The position numbers and the translations under genes are program-made. This document shows, piece after piece, positions 33,787 through 42,341 of a DNA stretch of 64,000 nt (its first letter is position 1; the number at the start of each line of letters is the position of its first letter). This DNA is from an uncultured Muribaculaceae bacterium (GTDB lineage: Bacteria > Bacteroidota > Bacteroidia > Bacteroidales > Muribaculaceae), in assembly GCA_910589055.1 (NCBI GenBank), contig CAJURN010000017.1:1-64000 (forward strand). Reading direction: 5' to 3'. Below the pieces are notes generated by a model. That model made no database searches and was not told the origin of the DNA. It saw only the letters and a list, made by a program, of their open reading frames with translations.

Positions 33787-34938
33787 ATGAGTTATTTCAG
33801 GTTTATAATTATTGCTTTCGTGGCGCTTGTGATGGCCGCTTCGTGCCGTACCGACGACGAGATTGTTCCTATTGAGTTTGAGAATCTGCCCTGCGGTGCG
33901 CAGCCGGGAACCGTGCCCCGTGGAATGTACCTGCTCAATGAAGGAAACATGGGCTCGAACAAGTCGACGCTCGATTATGATGATTTCCGTCTCGGACGCT
34001 ACTGCCGCAATATCTATGCCGAACGTAATCCCAACGTAATCAAGGAACTCGGCGACGTTGGCAACGACATAGCCATATATGGCTCGAAGCTCTATGCCGT
34101 AATAAACTGCTCGCATAAGGTGGAAGTCATGGATGCGGTCACGGGCGAGAGAATCACGAAAATCGACATTCCCAACTGCCGCTTCATCACCTTCCATGAA
34201 GGCAACGCATACGTGAGTTCGTATATCGGGCCGGTTAATTCGGGCTATGAAGCGCCTCTCGGCGGCGTCTATCGTATCGACACACTTTCCTTGGCCGTCA
34301 CGGGCTTGGCCGAGGTGGGTTATCAGCCGGAAGAAATGGCCGTGCTCGACGGACGCCTGTACGTAGCCAATTCGGGCGGCTACCGGCCTCCGCTCTACGA
34401 CAATACAGTCTCGGAAATCGACCTTGCAAGTTTCGCGCAGGTTCGTCAGATTCCTGTGGCTATCAATCTCCTGCGTCTGCGCAAGGACCGATACGACAAT
34501 CTTTGGATAAGTTCGCGCGGCAACAACAAGGACGTTCCCTCTCGTCTGTTCCGTGCCCGCCGCAACAGCTCATCGGGAATTCTTGAGGTGTGTGATTCTT
34601 ACGATATCCCATGTTCAAACCTTGCCATCCGCGGCGACTCGCTCTATTCCATATCCACCGAATGGAGCGACCTCACAGCTTCCAATACCGTGGCTTACAC
34701 TTTGCTTGATATACCTTCGGGCAAAGTCCTGTCCGACTGTTTCATCACCGACGGTAGCGAGACCTCGATATCCAAGCCCTACGGCATAGCCCTGCATCCC
34801 TCCAATGGCGACATATACCTCACCGACGCCAAATATTACGTGTCGTCAGGCACATTGCTGTGTTACAGCCGTGAAGGACGCCTGCGCTGGAGCGTCCGCA
34901 CCGGCGACATCCCTTCGGCAATGACATTTCTGAAGTAG
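33787..34938 (+). CDS. btuG: BtuG-like beta-propeller surface lipoprotein
   Basis: 383 aa from ATG 33787, one base after the receptor stop. Lipobox MAASC (Cys about residue 19). The rest is built of repeated beta-blade units with Asn/Gly turns and YVANSGG, matching the seven-bladed YncE/DUF5074 group. In Bacteroides, BtuG lipoproteins of this fold bind cobinamide and B12 at the cell surface and cap BtuB (established there). The tight pairing with a riboswitch-controlled BtuB supports the same job here. An alternative start at 33775 overlaps the receptor gene. Confidence 0.88.
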   Translation: MSYFRFIIIAFVALVMAASCRTDDEIVPIEFENLPCGAQPGTVPRGMYLLNEGNMGSNKSTLDYDDFRLGRYCRNIYAERNPNVIKELGDVGNDIAIYGSKLYAVINCSHKVEVMDAVTGERITKIDIPNCRFITFHEGNAYVSSYIGPVNSGYEAPLGGVYRIDTLSLAVTGLAEVGYQPEEMAVLDGRLYVANSGGYRPPLYDNTVSEIDLASFAQVRQIPVAINLLRLRKDRYDNLWISSRGNNKDVPSRLFRARRNSSSGILEVCDSYDIPCSNLAIRGDSLYSISTEWSDLTASNTVAYTLLDIPSGKVLSDCFITDGSETSISKPYGIALHPSNGDIYLTDAKYYVSSGTLLCYSREGRLRWSVRTGDIPSAMTFLK

Positions 34939-34952
34939 CCTTCCGGAAAGTT

Positions 34953-34994
34953 ATTAGTCCGGCCGGTACGAAGTTGCGTACCGGCCGGACTAAT
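34953..34994. terminator. bidirectional terminator between btuG and the DJ-1-like gene
   Basis: A perfect 18-base inverted repeat: ATTAGTCCGGCCGGTACG and its complement, with a 6-base loop (AAGTTG). It serves both converging genes. Confidence 0.8.
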
Positions 34995-34996
34995 TA

Positions 34997-35569
34997 TTAG
35001 AAGTAGTAGTTTGTTGATTCGGGGTAGAGGAGCATGCCTTCGCCTACCTGACGGGCGGCGGATTCGCCGAGTGAGCTTGCCACGACTGCAAGTGCGAAGG
35101 GCAGGGCTGAGCTGGGACCGTTTCCGGTGATGATGCGGTCGGTAACGACAACACGGGCGTCTTTCATGACGGCGCCGTTTTCGGTGCACTTTTCTTCAAA
35201 TCCGGGGTAGCATGTTGCTTCCACGCCATTGAGCAGGCCGAGCGGAGCAAGTACTACGGCGGGAGCGGCGCAGATGGCAGCAATCTTGCCTTTATGGACT
35301 TTAAGCAGGTCGCAAAGCGCCTGGAATTGGAAGAGGTTGGTGGAGCCGGGCATGCCGCCGGGGAGTATGAGCCACTCCGAGCCGCCGAAGTCGGCTTCTT
35401 TAAAAAGCATGTCGGCTTTCACGGTAATGCCGTGTGCGCCTGTGACCTCATGCTCGGAACCGATTGACACAGTCTTGACATCAAGTCCGGCACGACGCAT
35501 CACATCTACGACGGTAAGCGCTTCAATTTCTTCAAAACCTTCAGCAAGGAAAATAAACGAACGGTGCAT
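34997..35569 (-). CDS. DJ-1/PfpI family protein (YajL-like)
   Basis: 190 aa. LAEGFEEIEALTVVDVMRRAG at the N-terminus and the nucleophile elbow IAAICAAPAVV (Cys about 106) match the DJ-1/YajL/ThiJ branch. Such proteins are linked to oxidative or glyoxal stress protection; the exact reaction is disputed. Glu near residue 16 and the Cys are present. No signal peptide. Single gene, converging on btuG. Confidence 0.93.
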   Translation of the reverse strand: MHRSFIFLAEGFEEIEALTVVDVMRRAGLDVKTVSIGSEHEVTGAHGITVKADMLFKEADFGGSEWLILPGGMPGSTNLFQFQALCDLLKVHKGKIAAICAAPAVVLAPLGLLNGVEATCYPGFEEKCTENGAVMKDARVVVTDRIITGNGPSSALPFALAVVASSLGESAARQVGEGMLLYPESTNYYF

Positions 35570-35739
35570 AGTAAGAATATGTTTTAAGTTGGGTTAGAGA
35601 ATCACTTCAATCATGCTTCCTGAGGGCAAACACTTGGAAGCGGAAAATAGTTCGGGGTTGTTCTTTTTTGATTATGGGTGCGAATGAGGGAGAATTTGGC
35701 AAGGCTCGAACATTATTTTGCTTTGAACCTGCTTATTCG

Positions 35740-35747
35740 TACATTTG
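35740..35747 (+). promoter_or_regulatory. -7 promoter box for apbE
   Basis: TACATTTG only 5 bases before the first in-frame ATG (35753), so initiation at 35762 or 35771 is more likely. Confidence 0.5.
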
Positions 35748-35770
35748 CATAAATGTATAAAATGGCTTTT

Positions 35771-36760
35771 ATGGTGAGTAAAAAAATGTATCTGCCGCTA
35801 ATTTCGGTATTAATTTTGATATTTGCAAGTTGTAAGGATGATTTTGTTATAAATGATGGTTCGGTGTGGGCTACGGGCTATCATATTGTATATCGTAGCG
35901 ACGCTGATTTGCATGACTCGGTGCGTGTGGAGCTCGAGCGCGTGGAGATGTCGCTTTCGATGTTCAAGGATGAATCCACCGTGTCGCGTATCAATTCCAA
36001 TTCCACCACGCTTTCCGACCCGATGTTCCGGGAGCTTTTTGAGTCGGCCCGGACGGTGTATTCGCTCTCTGACGGCGCTTTTGATCCTACGGTAGGGCCG
36101 CTTGTGGAGTTGTGGGGCTTTGGGCGCAACCGCAATCCGCGCATCCCTTCGGGTGACGAAATCGCTGATGCTCTGGAAGCGGTCGGCTTTGGCGATTGCC
36201 ATATCGACAGCATGGGGGCGGTTGTGAAAAAATCACCTGCTACTGTCTTCGACTTCTCGGCCATAGCGAAGGGTTTCGGAGTGGATATGGTGGCTCGGAT
36301 GCTCGAGCGCAACGGATGCCGTGATTATATGGTGGAAATCGGTGGAGAGATATGCGTGTCGGGTCTGAACGCTAAAGGACGCCCGTGGCGAATACAGATT
36401 GATGCCCCTGTGCCTGCTGATACTCCCGCCGACCTGCATCGTCGTCTTACCGTCAAGGAGCTTGGCCCGGAGCCTGTGGCTATTGCCACCTCGGGCAACT
36501 ACCGCAATTTCCGTACCGACTCGCTCGGTCAGGTAATCGGTCACACCATGAATCCCAAAACCGGTTATCCCGTGGCTACTGCCACGCTGAGTGCCACGGT
36601 GCTTGCTCGGGAATGTGTGCTTGCCGATGCTCTCGCCACGGCCTGCATGGCTATGGAAGCGGACAGCGCGCTTGCCATGCTTTCCCGCTGTCCCGGCGTG
36701 GAAGGCCTGCTTGTGCTTTCCGACGGCAATGGAGGATATGTTTTGAGGATGAACGATTAA
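35771..36760 (+). CDS. apbE: FAD:protein FMN transferase (ApbE), lipoprotein
   Basis: 329 aa from ATG 35771; ATGs at 35753 and 35762 are in frame but very close to the promoter box. Lipobox IFASC, so anchored on the periplasmic side. ApbE attaches FMN to Thr/Ser of proteins such as RnfG and NqrB/C. Seen here: FDPTVGPLVELWGFG, DFSAIAKGFGVDMVA, IGGEICVSG, TSGNYRNF and the metal region VLADALATACM. The Rnf or Nqr partner is not in this window. Followed by a short gap to 36933 with only the next gene's promoter. Confidence 0.93.
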   Translation: MVSKKMYLPLISVLILIFASCKDDFVINDGSVWATGYHIVYRSDADLHDSVRVELERVEMSLSMFKDESTVSRINSNSTTLSDPMFRELFESARTVYSLSDGAFDPTVGPLVELWGFGRNRNPRIPSGDEIADALEAVGFGDCHIDSMGAVVKKSPATVFDFSAIAKGFGVDMVARMLERNGCRDYMVEIGGEICVSGLNAKGRPWRIQIDAPVPADTPADLHRRLTVKELGPEPVAIATSGNYRNFRTDSLGQVIGHTMNPKTGYPVATATLSATVLARECVLADALATACMAMEADSALAMLSRCPGVEGLLVLSDGNGGYVLRMND

Positions 36761-36856
36761 GGATTAAAGATTAGGGTTTGGCAAAATAGTTGTGTATGTG
36801 CGAAATACGCGACACTTGCGCGACTATAAGCTGTTGTATTAATCGGAAGATTTCTT

Positions 36857-36864
36857 TAGCTTTG
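36857..36864 (+). promoter_or_regulatory. -7 promoter box for the secreted protein at 36934
   Basis: TAGCTTTG, about 70 bases before the start. Confidence 0.5.
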
Positions 36865-36933
36865 CCCCGGTGTGAATCTCATGCTGATTTATGCCGGTAT
36901 AATTAATACATCCTACTTATGTTAAATCCGATT

Positions 36934-37746
36934 ATGAAAAAGTTTTTATTATCGTTTACTCTTTCCACTGCCTTTGCAATGCCGTTGTTGGCCGATAATC
37001 CGCTGTTAGAACCTGTTGTTTGGGATTATGGACTTGGCTTTGACTTTATTCCATCGGTGTTTTCCTATGATGGAAAAACGCAATTGCTTATTAGAGACGA
37101 AGATGGCTTCGCTATTCTCGACAGTGATTTCCGGAAATCGAAAACGATTCTGACTAATTCATCGCCGGTTATAGAGCCATATTGCAAAAATCCGGAACTG
37201 CTGGCAACGGATGATTTAGATTTGCCTCTGACGCAGACATTGTTCAATTCAGACAGTCACTATGAGTATATGTTGGAGGACGGAAAATCCGGTTTTAAGA
37301 TTGTCAACGACGAAGGCAGGATATTACAGACAGTTAATTTCCCTCCGGATTATTATGATGGTTATATTGAATACAATCTCTGGAATATTAATGATGAGTA
37401 TTTTTTATTTGTGGATACGTGGGGTAGCGGAGACATCCTTGTTTACAAAATCAACCGTTCGGACAGCGGCACACCTCTCACTTATTCGGGAAAGATGAAA
37501 AGCCGTATGGCGGTGTCTCCCCGGACTGCCCGACGTAGCATGCCTGTGACGGTCTCGTTGGATGGCGATGCCGATTATTCCGATATTCAGTTGGTTGACG
37601 AATCGGGACGCACGATAATGTCTATGCCTGTGAATGGGCAGACGTCAATCGTGATTGAAACATCGTCGCTGCGCAGCGGTATGTATATCGTCCGCGCAAC
37701 GGGCGATGCCGGTGAGCAGGAAGCCTGCAAAATAATAATCCGTTGA
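36934..37746 (+). CDS. secreted protein with C-terminal sorting tail, function unknown
   Basis: 270 aa from ATG 36934 (MKKFLLSFTLSTAFAMPLLA signal peptide; an ATG at 36919 would add five residues). The middle is beta-rich and acidic (IRDEDGFAIL, FVDTWGSGDILVY). From about 195 on, SLDGDADYSDIQLVDESGR and ETSSLRSGMYIVRATGD look like a type A C-terminal sorting domain. No catalytic motif. AT-richer in its N-terminal half than in its tail. Confidence 0.75.
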   Translation: MKKFLLSFTLSTAFAMPLLADNPLLEPVVWDYGLGFDFIPSVFSYDGKTQLLIRDEDGFAILDSDFRKSKTILTNSSPVIEPYCKNPELLATDDLDLPLTQTLFNSDSHYEYMLEDGKSGFKIVNDEGRILQTVNFPPDYYDGYIEYNLWNINDEYFLFVDTWGSGDILVYKINRSDSGTPLTYSGKMKSRMAVSPRTARRSMPVTVSLDGDADYSDIQLVDESGRTIMSMPVNGQTSIVIETSSLRSGMYIVRATGDAGEQEACKIIIR

Positions 37747-37754
37747 GCTTTACT

Positions 37755-37796
37755 CCCCTACTGTGTGCTCCGCTTTCAGGCGGAAGTGTGCGCGGG
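37755..37796. repeat. diverged REP B-type hairpin
   Basis: Reverse complement CCCGCGCACACTTCCGCC...GGAGCACACAGTAGGGG resembles the B hairpin near the RAYT gene (CCACGCACACCTCCGCC) but with more mismatches and no flanking A hairpins. Confidence 0.45.
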
Positions 37797-37807
37797 TTAA
37801 ATACAAC

Positions 37808-37850
37808 AAAAAAACTCCGCCGCGGATGAGTCCGGGCGGAGTTTTTTTTG
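37808..37850. terminator. bidirectional terminator after enolase
   Basis: AAAACTCCGCC pairs with GGCGGAGTTTT, with A and T runs on both sides; ends the enolase transcript on the minus strand and possibly the plus-strand gene too. Confidence 0.8.
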
Positions 37851-37872
37851 TTATGCTTGAATCCTTGGAGGA

Positions 37873-39165
37873 TTATTCGGCACGTTTGGTCTTTTTGCCA
37901 TAGCCGTAGCGGGCAGCGGAACCGAGTTCTTCTTCGATGCGGAGAAGCTGGTTGTACTTAGCCATACGGTCGGAACGGCTTGCAGAACCGGTCTTGATCT
38001 GACCTGCGTTGGTAGCAACGGCGATGTCGGCGATAGTAGCGTCTTCGGTTTCGCCGGAACGGTGGGAGATAACAGCGGTGTAGTTGTTGCGCTGTGCGAG
38101 CTCAACGGCACGGAGAGTTTCGGTGAGCGAGCCGATCTGGTTAACCTTAACGAGGATAGAGTTTGCGCAGCCGAGTTCGATACCCTTTTCGAGGTACTTG
38201 ACGTTGGTAACGAAGAGGTCGTCACCTACGAGCTGGCACTTGTTGCCGATGAGGTCGGTGAGAATCTTCCAGCCTTCCCAGTCGCCTTCAGCCATACCGT
38301 CTTCGATAGAGTCGATGGGGTATTTTTCAACGAGTTCTTTGAGGAACTGAGCCTGCTGTTCGGAAGTGAGCTTGGGAGCGTTTGCACCCTGCTTCCATGT
38401 GTAGTCGTAAACGCCGTCCTTGTAGAATTCGGAAGAAGCGCAGTCAAGACCGATTGTAACGTCCTTACCGGGAACGTAACCTGCCTTTTCGATAGCCTGG
38501 AGGATAACGTTGAGAGCGTCTTCAGTTCCGTCGAGAGTGGGAGCGAAACCACCTTCGTCACCTACTGCGGTGCTGAGGCCGCGAGCCTTGAGAACGGATT
38601 TGAGGTTGTGGAATACTTCAGTACCCATGCGGATGCCTTCTTTGAAGGAAGCAGCGCCGATGGGACGGATCATGAATTCCTGGAAGCAGATGGGGGCGTC
38701 GGAGTGAGCGCCACCGTTGATGATGTTCATCATCGGAACGGGAAGAACGTAAGTGTTGCAACCGCCGATGTATTTGTAAAGGGGAAGGTCGAGGTAGTCG
38801 GCAGCAGCCTTGGCAACGGCGAGAGATACACCGAGGATGGCGTTTGCACCGAGGTTGGACTTGGTGTCGGTGCCGTCGAGGGCGAGCATGGTTTCGTCGA
38901 TTGCGATCTGGTCGAGAGCGCTCATGCCTACGAGAGCCTGTGCGATGGGGCCGTTTACGTTGGCAACGGCTTTCTGTACGCCTTTGCCCATGTAGCGGTT
39001 CTTGTCGCCGTCGCGGAGTTCGAGGGCTTCGTTAACGCCGGTAGAAGCTCCGGAGGGAACGGAAGCACGGCCTTTTGCGCCGGATTCGAGGATTACGTCT
39101 ACTTCTACTGTGGGGTTGCCGCGTGAATCGAGCACCTCACGTCCAATGATTTTTTCGATTTTCAT
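37873..39165 (-). CDS. eno: enolase
   Basis: 430 aa, standard length; 2-phosphoglycerate to phosphoenolpyruvate. Conserved MKIEKIIGREVLDSRGNPTV (start), SGASTGVNEALELRDGD, GGAHSDAPICFQEFMI, VGDEGGFAP, LVGDDLFVTN, KVNQIGSLTET and the signature SHRSGETEDATIAD. Single gene with TAAATTTG promoter box at 39249-39242 on the minus strand. Pgk, another glycolytic enzyme, lies 4.5 kb away in its own unit. Confidence 0.97.
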   Translation of the reverse strand: MKIEKIIGREVLDSRGNPTVEVDVILESGAKGRASVPSGASTGVNEALELRDGDKNRYMGKGVQKAVANVNGPIAQALVGMSALDQIAIDETMLALDGTDTKSNLGANAILGVSLAVAKAAADYLDLPLYKYIGGCNTYVLPVPMMNIINGGAHSDAPICFQEFMIRPIGAASFKEGIRMGTEVFHNLKSVLKARGLSTAVGDEGGFAPTLDGTEDALNVILQAIEKAGYVPGKDVTIGLDCASSEFYKDGVYDYTWKQGANAPKLTSEQQAQFLKELVEKYPIDSIEDGMAEGDWEGWKILTDLIGNKCQLVGDDLFVTNVKYLEKGIELGCANSILVKVNQIGSLTETLRAVELAQRNNYTAVISHRSGETEDATIADIAVATNAGQIKTGSASRSDRMAKYNQLLRIEEELGSAARYGYGKKTKRAE

Positions 39166-39241
39166 AATTAAAAATAATTACTTTATACCTTGGTATATGG
39201 TGTTTTAGTGAGTTTTGTCAATTGTAAGACTCTTTACGGGG

Positions 39242-39249
39242 CAAATTTA
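39242..39249 (-). promoter_or_regulatory. -7 promoter box for enolase
   Basis: TAAATTTG on the minus strand, 76 bases before the ATG at 39165. Confidence 0.55.
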
Positions 39250-39332
39250 CTAATTTTTATTGAACTTAGGAAATGCGCTGTATAATTTTCATGGAAAATT
39301 TTCAGGAGTTCGGCAATCTGAATATTTTTCGC

Positions 39333-39340
39333 TAATTTTG
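39333..39340 (+). promoter_or_regulatory. -7 promoter box for the NAD(P)HX repair operon
   Basis: TAATTTTG, 48 bases before ATG 39389. Confidence 0.5.
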
Positions 39341-39388
39341 CAAATCATGTGCCGGAGGTCTGATTTTTTCCCGGTACGGTATTTCTGA

Positions 39389-40957
39389 ATGAACATATAC
39401 TCTCCCGAAGATATAGAACTTGTGATGTCGCGCCTGCTCGGAAATGAAGCGGGCGACGACGTGGAATCCGGTATCGGTGAAGAGTCCCGGCAGGAGTTTA
39501 TCGCCAAGGTGGGCCAGGAAGTGGCCGCTGCGGTGACTGCCGAAAGAGGACGACGCGACCGGACGGTGATTTTTGCCGGGAGCGACATCTGCGGTGCCTA
39601 CGCTCTCGAGACGGCGATTTCCCTGCATCGTCTTGGCGAGGCCGCCGAGGTGTATCTTATAAATATAGGCGGCAACCGTCTTACGCCTGACTGCCGTGCG
39701 GCCCGTGAGCGTTTTGTGGCCGAGTTCGGCGAGGATTTCCTTTTCGAGACCACAGGGCTTCAGCTCCAACTTCCGGATATCGACAGCGGCGTGGTCGTGG
39801 TCGACGGTCTTTTCGGACATGAACATTCCGGCCCGCTCATGGGTGGCTACCAGCATCTTGCGCGCTTTATCAATGAATCGGATGCTTTCGTGGTGTCCAT
39901 AGACCTTCCTTCGGGTATGTCGACCGACCTGTCGGTGGGTATGATAAACCGCAACATCATCCATGCCGATGTCACCTTGACTCTCGTTGGTCCCACGGCT
40001 GCCTTCTACATGCCTGAGAACGCCGAACTTCTCGGTCGCTGGCGTGTGCTGCCCGTCATCACCGACCGCAGTGTGTTCAAGGACATAAAATCCACGGTCA
40101 AGCTCGTGGAAGCGCGTCATGTTAAGAATATCCTGCCCGAACGCGACAGATTCGCCTCCAAGGCCGACCTCGGCGATGCCATACTCTTTGCAGGCTCGTA
40201 CGGTATGCTCGGGGCTGCCGTGCTCGCAACACGTGCGGCATTGCGCTCAGGCTGCGGCAAGGTGACGTGTTTCGGTCCGAGATGCGGTTTTTTCGTGATG
40301 CAGACTTCGGCTCCGTGCGCAATGTATGAGACCGACGGAAGCGATATGGATATCCACCATTTCGAGCTGTCGAGGAATTACGACGGCATAGGAATTGGCC
40401 CCGGCATAGGACGCTCCGACGCCACGGTGCGCGGTCTTGAATCTTTTCTGAAGGCTGCCGGAGCATCCTCGAAACCCCTCGTGCTCGATGCCGATGCGCT
40501 CAACTGCATAGCGCTGCGGCCTGCGATGCTCGATTTTGTGCCTGTCAACTCTGTGCTTACACCCCATCCAGGCGAGTTCGACCGTCTTTTCGGCACGCAG
40601 CCCTCGTCGGCAGCCCGCTTGCTTAAAGCCGTGGAAATGGCGCGGAAACATTCGCTGATAATCGTGCTCAAAGGCCATTACACGGCCACGGTGTGGCCCG
40701 ACGGTTCGGTAATCCTGAACTCATCCGGCACGGAGGCTCTTGCCACCGCAGGCAGCGGCGATGTGCTCACCGGATTGCTCACCGGATTCATAGCCCAGGG
40801 AATACACCCGGCATATGCTGCCGTGGCCGCGGTTTATATCCACGGCCTGGCAGGACACATGGCCCGCAACCGCCACGGAGTGCGCGGTGTCACGGCCGAA
40901 GATCTTACGCAATATATAGGAATGGCTATCGAAGCCGTTGTTTCTCCCAATAAATGA
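39389..40957 (+). CDS. nnr: bifunctional NAD(P)HX epimerase / ADP-dependent NAD(P)HX dehydratase
   Basis: 522 aa, two domains. The N-terminal YjeF/NnrE domain (about 1-220) epimerises hydrated NAD(P)H: VIFAGSDICGAYALETA, DGLFGHEHSGPL, DLPSGMSTD. The C-terminal NnrD domain (about 235-515) dehydrates it with ADP: FAGSYGMLGAAVLATRAALR, GIGPGIGRSD, LDADALNCIA, LTPHPGEFDRLFG, KGHYTAT and the signature GSGDVLTGLLTGF. Repairs damaged cofactors in the cytosol. The stop overlaps the next start (ATGA). Confidence 0.95.
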   Translation: MNIYSPEDIELVMSRLLGNEAGDDVESGIGEESRQEFIAKVGQEVAAAVTAERGRRDRTVIFAGSDICGAYALETAISLHRLGEAAEVYLINIGGNRLTPDCRAARERFVAEFGEDFLFETTGLQLQLPDIDSGVVVVDGLFGHEHSGPLMGGYQHLARFINESDAFVVSIDLPSGMSTDLSVGMINRNIIHADVTLTLVGPTAAFYMPENAELLGRWRVLPVITDRSVFKDIKSTVKLVEARHVKNILPERDRFASKADLGDAILFAGSYGMLGAAVLATRAALRSGCGKVTCFGPRCGFFVMQTSAPCAMYETDGSDMDIHHFELSRNYDGIGIGPGIGRSDATVRGLESFLKAAGASSKPLVLDADALNCIALRPAMLDFVPVNSVLTPHPGEFDRLFGTQPSSAARLLKAVEMARKHSLIIVLKGHYTATVWPDGSVILNSSGTEALATAGSGDVLTGLLTGFIAQGIHPAYAAVAAVYIHGLAGHMARNRHGVRGVTAEDLTQYIGMAIEAVVSPNK

Positions 40958-42078
40958 ACTATATGAAAACACTTACCAAAGTTGTCAGAAACATAATGGC
41001 CGCAACATGTATCGCGGCCGGTGGAATACTTCCCGCCATCCCTGCGGCAGCCCAGACCTCGCAAAGGCTCGATGCGGGAAAGGCGAGCGAGTATGGACTT
41101 GTGTACAGCCTTCCGCTCACGGTGCTCGACATCGTGCTTGAAGCGGAACTGACCGAGGAAAATCCCGGCGAGTTCCAGAACTATGCGCGCCGCTATCTCG
41201 GAGTCGAGGACGCCGTGCGCACTCCTTCACGCTCAGCATCGCTCAAAAGCGCCGTTGTGCTTACCCGCGGTGTGGCCGACTCCGGCAACCGCTGGCTTGC
41301 TCAGTTCAAGGCCGGTTCAACGCCATTCATGATTCTCAATGCCGACAACGTACCTGTTGCAATCAACACCGAGGACGTTCCCGCGGTGGAAGAACCTGCT
41401 CTTCCGCAGGCAAAGGATGCGGCTCCCAATCCGTTGCAGACCGAGGCTGCGCGTCAGGCTGTTACGCAGGACATGGCCCGCAGCTCCTCAGTATCGAAAA
41501 AGGCCGAACTGGCATCGCAACGCATTTTCGAACTCCGCGAGACGCGTTCCGACATACTTTCGGGTCAGTCGGACAACACACCTCCCGACGGTCAGGCGAT
41601 GAAGCTCGTGCTTGATAATCTTTCGGCTCAGGAAGCTGCTCTGACAGCTATGTTTGCCGGAACAAGAAGCACACGCACGGTTGTTACCCGTGTGACCCTC
41701 GAACCTGACAGCACCGATATTTCAGGCAAGGTGATTGCGCGCCTTTCGTCGGTCGACGGTTTTGTGGATGCCGACAATCTTTCCGGCGCGCCTGTCACTG
41801 TGAATGTCACCGTGCTGGATGAAGGCCGTCTGCCTGTAAATGAAAAAGGTGAGGTGAAGCGTTTCCCCAAGGGTGGCGTGGCTTACACAATTCCCGGCAC
41901 CGCGCTTGTAGAGGTGTGCTACGATGGCCGTACGATAGCCTCCGTAGAGGTGCCCTTGGCTCAGTTGGGCGTGACTTTCGGGCTTGATCCCGCGCTCTTC
42001 ACCGATAAGAAATCTCCGTCGAAAGTTATTTTTGATTCCGCAACCGGGGCGGTCGTGACTCTCGGTCCTGCTAACTGA
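40954..42078 (+). CDS. DUF4831 family exported protein
   Basis: 374 aa, start overlapping the previous stop by four bases; a second ATG at 40963 is possible. Signal peptide (MAATCIAAGGILPAIPAAAQ part). The segment YGLVYSLPLTVLDIVLEAELT and the later AVTQDMARSSSVSKKAELASQRIFELRETRSDILSGQ match DUF4831, a Bacteroidetes family of unknown function. A mid-region helix is followed by a beta-rich C-terminal half. Probably periplasmic or outer-membrane associated. Confidence 0.85.
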   Translation: MNYMKTLTKVVRNIMAATCIAAGGILPAIPAAAQTSQRLDAGKASEYGLVYSLPLTVLDIVLEAELTEENPGEFQNYARRYLGVEDAVRTPSRSASLKSAVVLTRGVADSGNRWLAQFKAGSTPFMILNADNVPVAINTEDVPAVEEPALPQAKDAAPNPLQTEAARQAVTQDMARSSSVSKKAELASQRIFELRETRSDILSGQSDNTPPDGQAMKLVLDNLSAQEAALTAMFAGTRSTRTVVTRVTLEPDSTDISGKVIARLSSVDGFVDADNLSGAPVTVNVTVLDEGRLPVNEKGEVKRFPKGGVAYTIPGTALVEVCYDGRTIASVEVPLAQLGVTFGLDPALFTDKKSPSKVIFDSATGAVVTLGPAN

Positions 42079-42341
42079 TGGATGCGCGCGTACAGGCTCT
42101 TGTTAGCGCCGGAGATATTTCCGGAGCCATCCGTGAGCTTTCGGCCATGATAGAGGCCGCGCCGGATGCCGGATTGTATTACGACCGTGGTCGTCTGCGG
42201 TGGAAGTGTGACGACCGGGCCGGAGCCATAAGTGATTACTGTGCGGCTGTGGAGCTTGACCCTGCTTCGCCTGCGGCGGAGGCTCTCGACATGGCCCGTC
42301 AGGTGATGGATTTCTATCATCGCGACCTCTACAATCCCTGA
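42078..42341 (+). CDS. short TPR-like protein
   Basis: 87 aa. Two helix-turn-helix TPR units are readable: VQALVSAGDISGAIRELSAMIEAAPDAGLYYDRGRL, split as a first unit, then DRAGAISDYCAAVELDPASPAA. No signal peptide. Coupled to the DUF4831 gene by TGATG. Its last 13 bases overlap the converging methyltransferase gene. Probably a small protein-protein adaptor. Confidence 0.75.
   Translation: MDARVQALVSAGDISGAIRELSAMIEAAPDAGLYYDRGRLRWKCDDRAGAISDYCAAVELDPASPAAEALDMARQVMDFYHRDLYNP

Noticed and set aside
38062..39126. 354-codon plus-strand frame opposite enolase
   Set aside because: Antisense shadow of a highly conserved gene; low-complexity Val/Glu/Phe composition and no family resemblance.
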